Below are positions 4,786 through 6,186 of a DNA stretch of 6,186 nt, in pieces. Every line of letters starts with the position of its first letter. Positions within the stretch are counted from its first letter, which is position 1. The position numbers were made by a program, and so were the translations under genes. Where the stretch lies: assembly GCA_964647785.1 (NCBI GenBank), contig CAZYJD010000104.1:1-6186 (forward strand), in the 5' to 3' direction. Below the pieces are notes generated by a model. The model had not been told where the DNA came from. It saw nothing but the letters and a program-made list of their open reading frames with translations, and did no database searches. The DNA comes from CAZYJD01 sp964647785 (GTDB lineage: Bacteria; Bacteroidota; Bacteroidia; NS11-12g; UBA9320).

Positions 4786-6018
4786 ATGAAAACTATTTAC
4801 CCTTCCTTTTTTACTAAGACAATCAGCAAGGCTATTGTTCTAGCGTTTTTGATCAGTACTTCTGGGGCGAATGCTCAAACCCAACCTCCTACTTCTTGGG
4901 ATCTAGGTGGTAATGCTCTGAATGGGAATGAATTTTTAGGCACGACCAATGCAAGCGATCTCATTTTCAAAACCAATCATCAGCAGCGCATGGTCTTGAA
5001 GAGCAATGGTTATTTAGGTGTAGGCACCAACGAGCCTGAAGCCTGGCAAGAGATTTTGTACTGCCCACCTCCGGGCATAGCTGAGAGTGGTTTAATTGTA
5101 ACCAAGGAAGATTGCCACAACAATGTAGCAGTATTTGATCCCAGCCTTCCAGATAACATAGGCTTTGGTATAGGCACGAGCAATATAGAAGAATTCCCAC
5201 TTCCATTTGTTTTTAGCACGGGGCATGTGACCAATGCCATCACCCCCACCTATAATCCCGAAGCCCCCTTGTTTTGGGTGCGCACACAAATCCCGGCAAA
5301 CTCTATGAACAACCCCGGACCAAGTGATGAATACGACACCAAAATGATCGTGATGCCCGATGGCAGTTGCGGGATTAACATTGCCCAACCCAGAGCCGCC
5401 TTAGATGTTAGGGGCAGTCAGGCGCAGAACCACCCTGCCGCCATTTTTGGCTCAAGAGCTTTAGGTACAGGAGGTCCTAGCGGTCCAAATGGCCTTTTTC
5501 AATACTACACCCAAATGATACAGATGGTTCCCAACTTGAAGTTAAGAGGGTACAACAGCATCTCACAGGCAGGAGACATGGGCATTTTGTTCAGCGATGG
5601 CAAAGGTGTCGAGGGTGCCAATTTAAACGGAGCGCTGGTCATTGCCCCCTGGAGCATAGGCAATGGGTCAAACACAGCCATTGGCGGACTGCGCATCAAC
5701 GCAAACGGCAATACCGAATGCCACGGCACCTTCAGAGCCACCCAAGTGAACGTAGATGTGCAGTGGTGGCCCGATTTTGTATTCGACAGCACATACCAGC
5801 TCATGCCCTTAGAAGAAGTAGAAGCATTCATCCACACCCACAAACACCTGCCCGGCATCCCGGCAGAACAGGAAGTGATCGAAGAAGGTCTGGATCTGGG
5901 TGCCATGCAGCAGATGCAGCAAAAGAAAATAGAAGAACTTACCTTGTATATTTTAGCGCTAAAAGCCGAAATTGAGGCATTGAAAGCACAGCAAACCGCT
6001 GTAAACCAAAAAGAATAG
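4786..6018 (+). CDS. Secreted tail-fibre-like protein with Bacteroidota C-terminal domain
   Basis: This 410-residue protein starts with a Sec signal (KAIVLAFLISTSGANA, cleavage likely after A30). The motif LGTTNASDLIFKTN...MVLKSNGYLGVGTNEP (51-84) is the repeat typical of Bacteroidota fibre-like proteins. A degenerate second copy, MIVMPDGSCGINIAQPRAALDV, lies at 187-208. A glycine- and asparagine-rich middle follows. The C-terminal block WWPDFVFDSTYQLMPLEEVE (327-346), then HKHLPGIP and GLDLGAMQ, is a conserved module seen in many secreted Bacteroidota proteins. It ends in a coiled coil (about 372-404), suggesting trimer or oligomer formation, much like tail-fibre ends. Its function is unknown; adhesion or surface display is inference. 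The next gene starts 4 nt downstream, so they probably share an operon. Base composition shifts from A+T-rich at the 5' end to more G+C-rich later. Confidence 0.82.
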   Translation: MKTIYPSFFTKTISKAIVLAFLISTSGANAQTQPPTSWDLGGNALNGNEFLGTTNASDLIFKTNHQQRMVLKSNGYLGVGTNEPEAWQEILYCPPPGIAESGLIVTKEDCHNNVAVFDPSLPDNIGFGIGTSNIEEFPLPFVFSTGHVTNAITPTYNPEAPLFWVRTQIPANSMNNPGPSDEYDTKMIVMPDGSCGINIAQPRAALDVRGSQAQNHPAAIFGSRALGTGGPSGPNGLFQYYTQMIQMVPNLKLRGYNSISQAGDMGILFSDGKGVEGANLNGALVIAPWSIGNGSNTAIGGLRINANGNTECHGTFRATQVNVDVQWWPDFVFDSTYQLMPLEEVEAFIHTHKHLPGIPAEQEVIEEGLDLGAMQQMQQKKIEELTLYILALKAEIEALKAQQTAVNQKE

Positions 6019-6022
6019 CCCT

Positions 6023-6186
6023 ATGAAAGCACTGAACCTACTCCTCATTACCTTCGGCATGGCCGGCATACTCACCTGGGCCGGCTGCAAAGAAGAGCCG
6101 CCTTGCAATGATCCGACCAACCCCGATTGTGCCAATTATGATCCGTGTTATGGGAAAAAGCCGGTTACTGCAGATTTTGAGATGAG
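6023..6186 (+). CDS. Cys-rich lipoprotein, 3' end outside window
   Basis: An ATG 4 nt after the preceding stop opens 54 visible codons. The start MKALNLLLITFGMAGILTWAGC is a lipoprotein signal with lipobox TWAGC and lipidated Cys22. The mature N-terminus is acidic and rich in Cys, Pro and Asp (KEEPPCNDPTNPDCANYDPC), then KKPVTADFEM, which resembles the entry into a PKD-type beta-sandwich domain; that domain would lie mostly beyond the window. Anchoring in the outer membrane or envelope is expected. Coupling to the tail-fibre-like gene suggests the two products act together at the cell surface, which is inference. No Shine-Dalgarno is seen; the tight spacing supports translational coupling. 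Confidence 0.75.
   Translation, partial: MKALNLLLITFGMAGILTWAGCKEEPPCNDPTNPDCANYDPCYGKKPVTADFEM

Overview
This window looks like chromosomal DNA from a member of the Bacteroidota. The signs are the gene families (a Bacteroidota-type polysaccharide-deacetylase-like protein, a secreted tail-fibre-like protein with the C-terminal WPDFVFDSTYQLMPL block, and a Cys-rich PKD-type lipoprotein), the near absence of Shine-Dalgarno sequences, and a perfect Bacteroidota -7 promoter box (TATCTTTG) just before miaE. The genus cannot be named from the sequence alone.

Layout. (1) Positions 2-961: the 3' part of a polysaccharide-deacetylase-like gene. It runs tail to tail into trmN6 on the minus strand (952-1662), and the stop regions overlap by 10 bp. 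(2) Positions 1676-1787: a complete minus-strand tRNA-Leu(GAG) with encoded CCA and its own intrinsic terminator. (3) Positions 1788-2423: a gene-free stretch dense in secondary structure. It holds a minus-strand terminator-like hairpin, a 220-nt multi-block inverted repeat, a cluster of competing hairpins and a further 68-nt rod-like hairpin. (4) Positions 2424-3080 (minus): an archaemetzincin-type zinc protease with a lipoprotein signal. (5) Positions 3081-3214: a divergent promoter region with two palindromes and a promoter that probably gives a leaderless or nearly leaderless miaE mRNA. (6) Positions 3215-3808: miaE, followed directly by a perfect 20-bp palindrome. (7) Positions 3809-4785: a long region without convincing genes. 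It carries an inverted pair of short repeats with gaccc/gggtc cores and then a strongly A+T-rich stretch. (8) Positions 4786-6186: a secreted tail-fibre-like protein, and 4 nt later the start of a Cys-rich lipoprotein, probably one operon for cell-surface proteins.

How the genes relate. TrmN6 and MiaE both modify the purine at tRNA position 37 but are not co-transcribed here, so their proximity may be chance. The archaemetzincin lipoprotein and the 4786-6186 pair are predicted to act at the cell envelope.

The least explained material is the structured stretch 1995-2352, a candidate non-coding RNA or repeat element, and the inverted repeat pair at 4188-4462. No known defence, CRISPR or mobile-element gene is visible.
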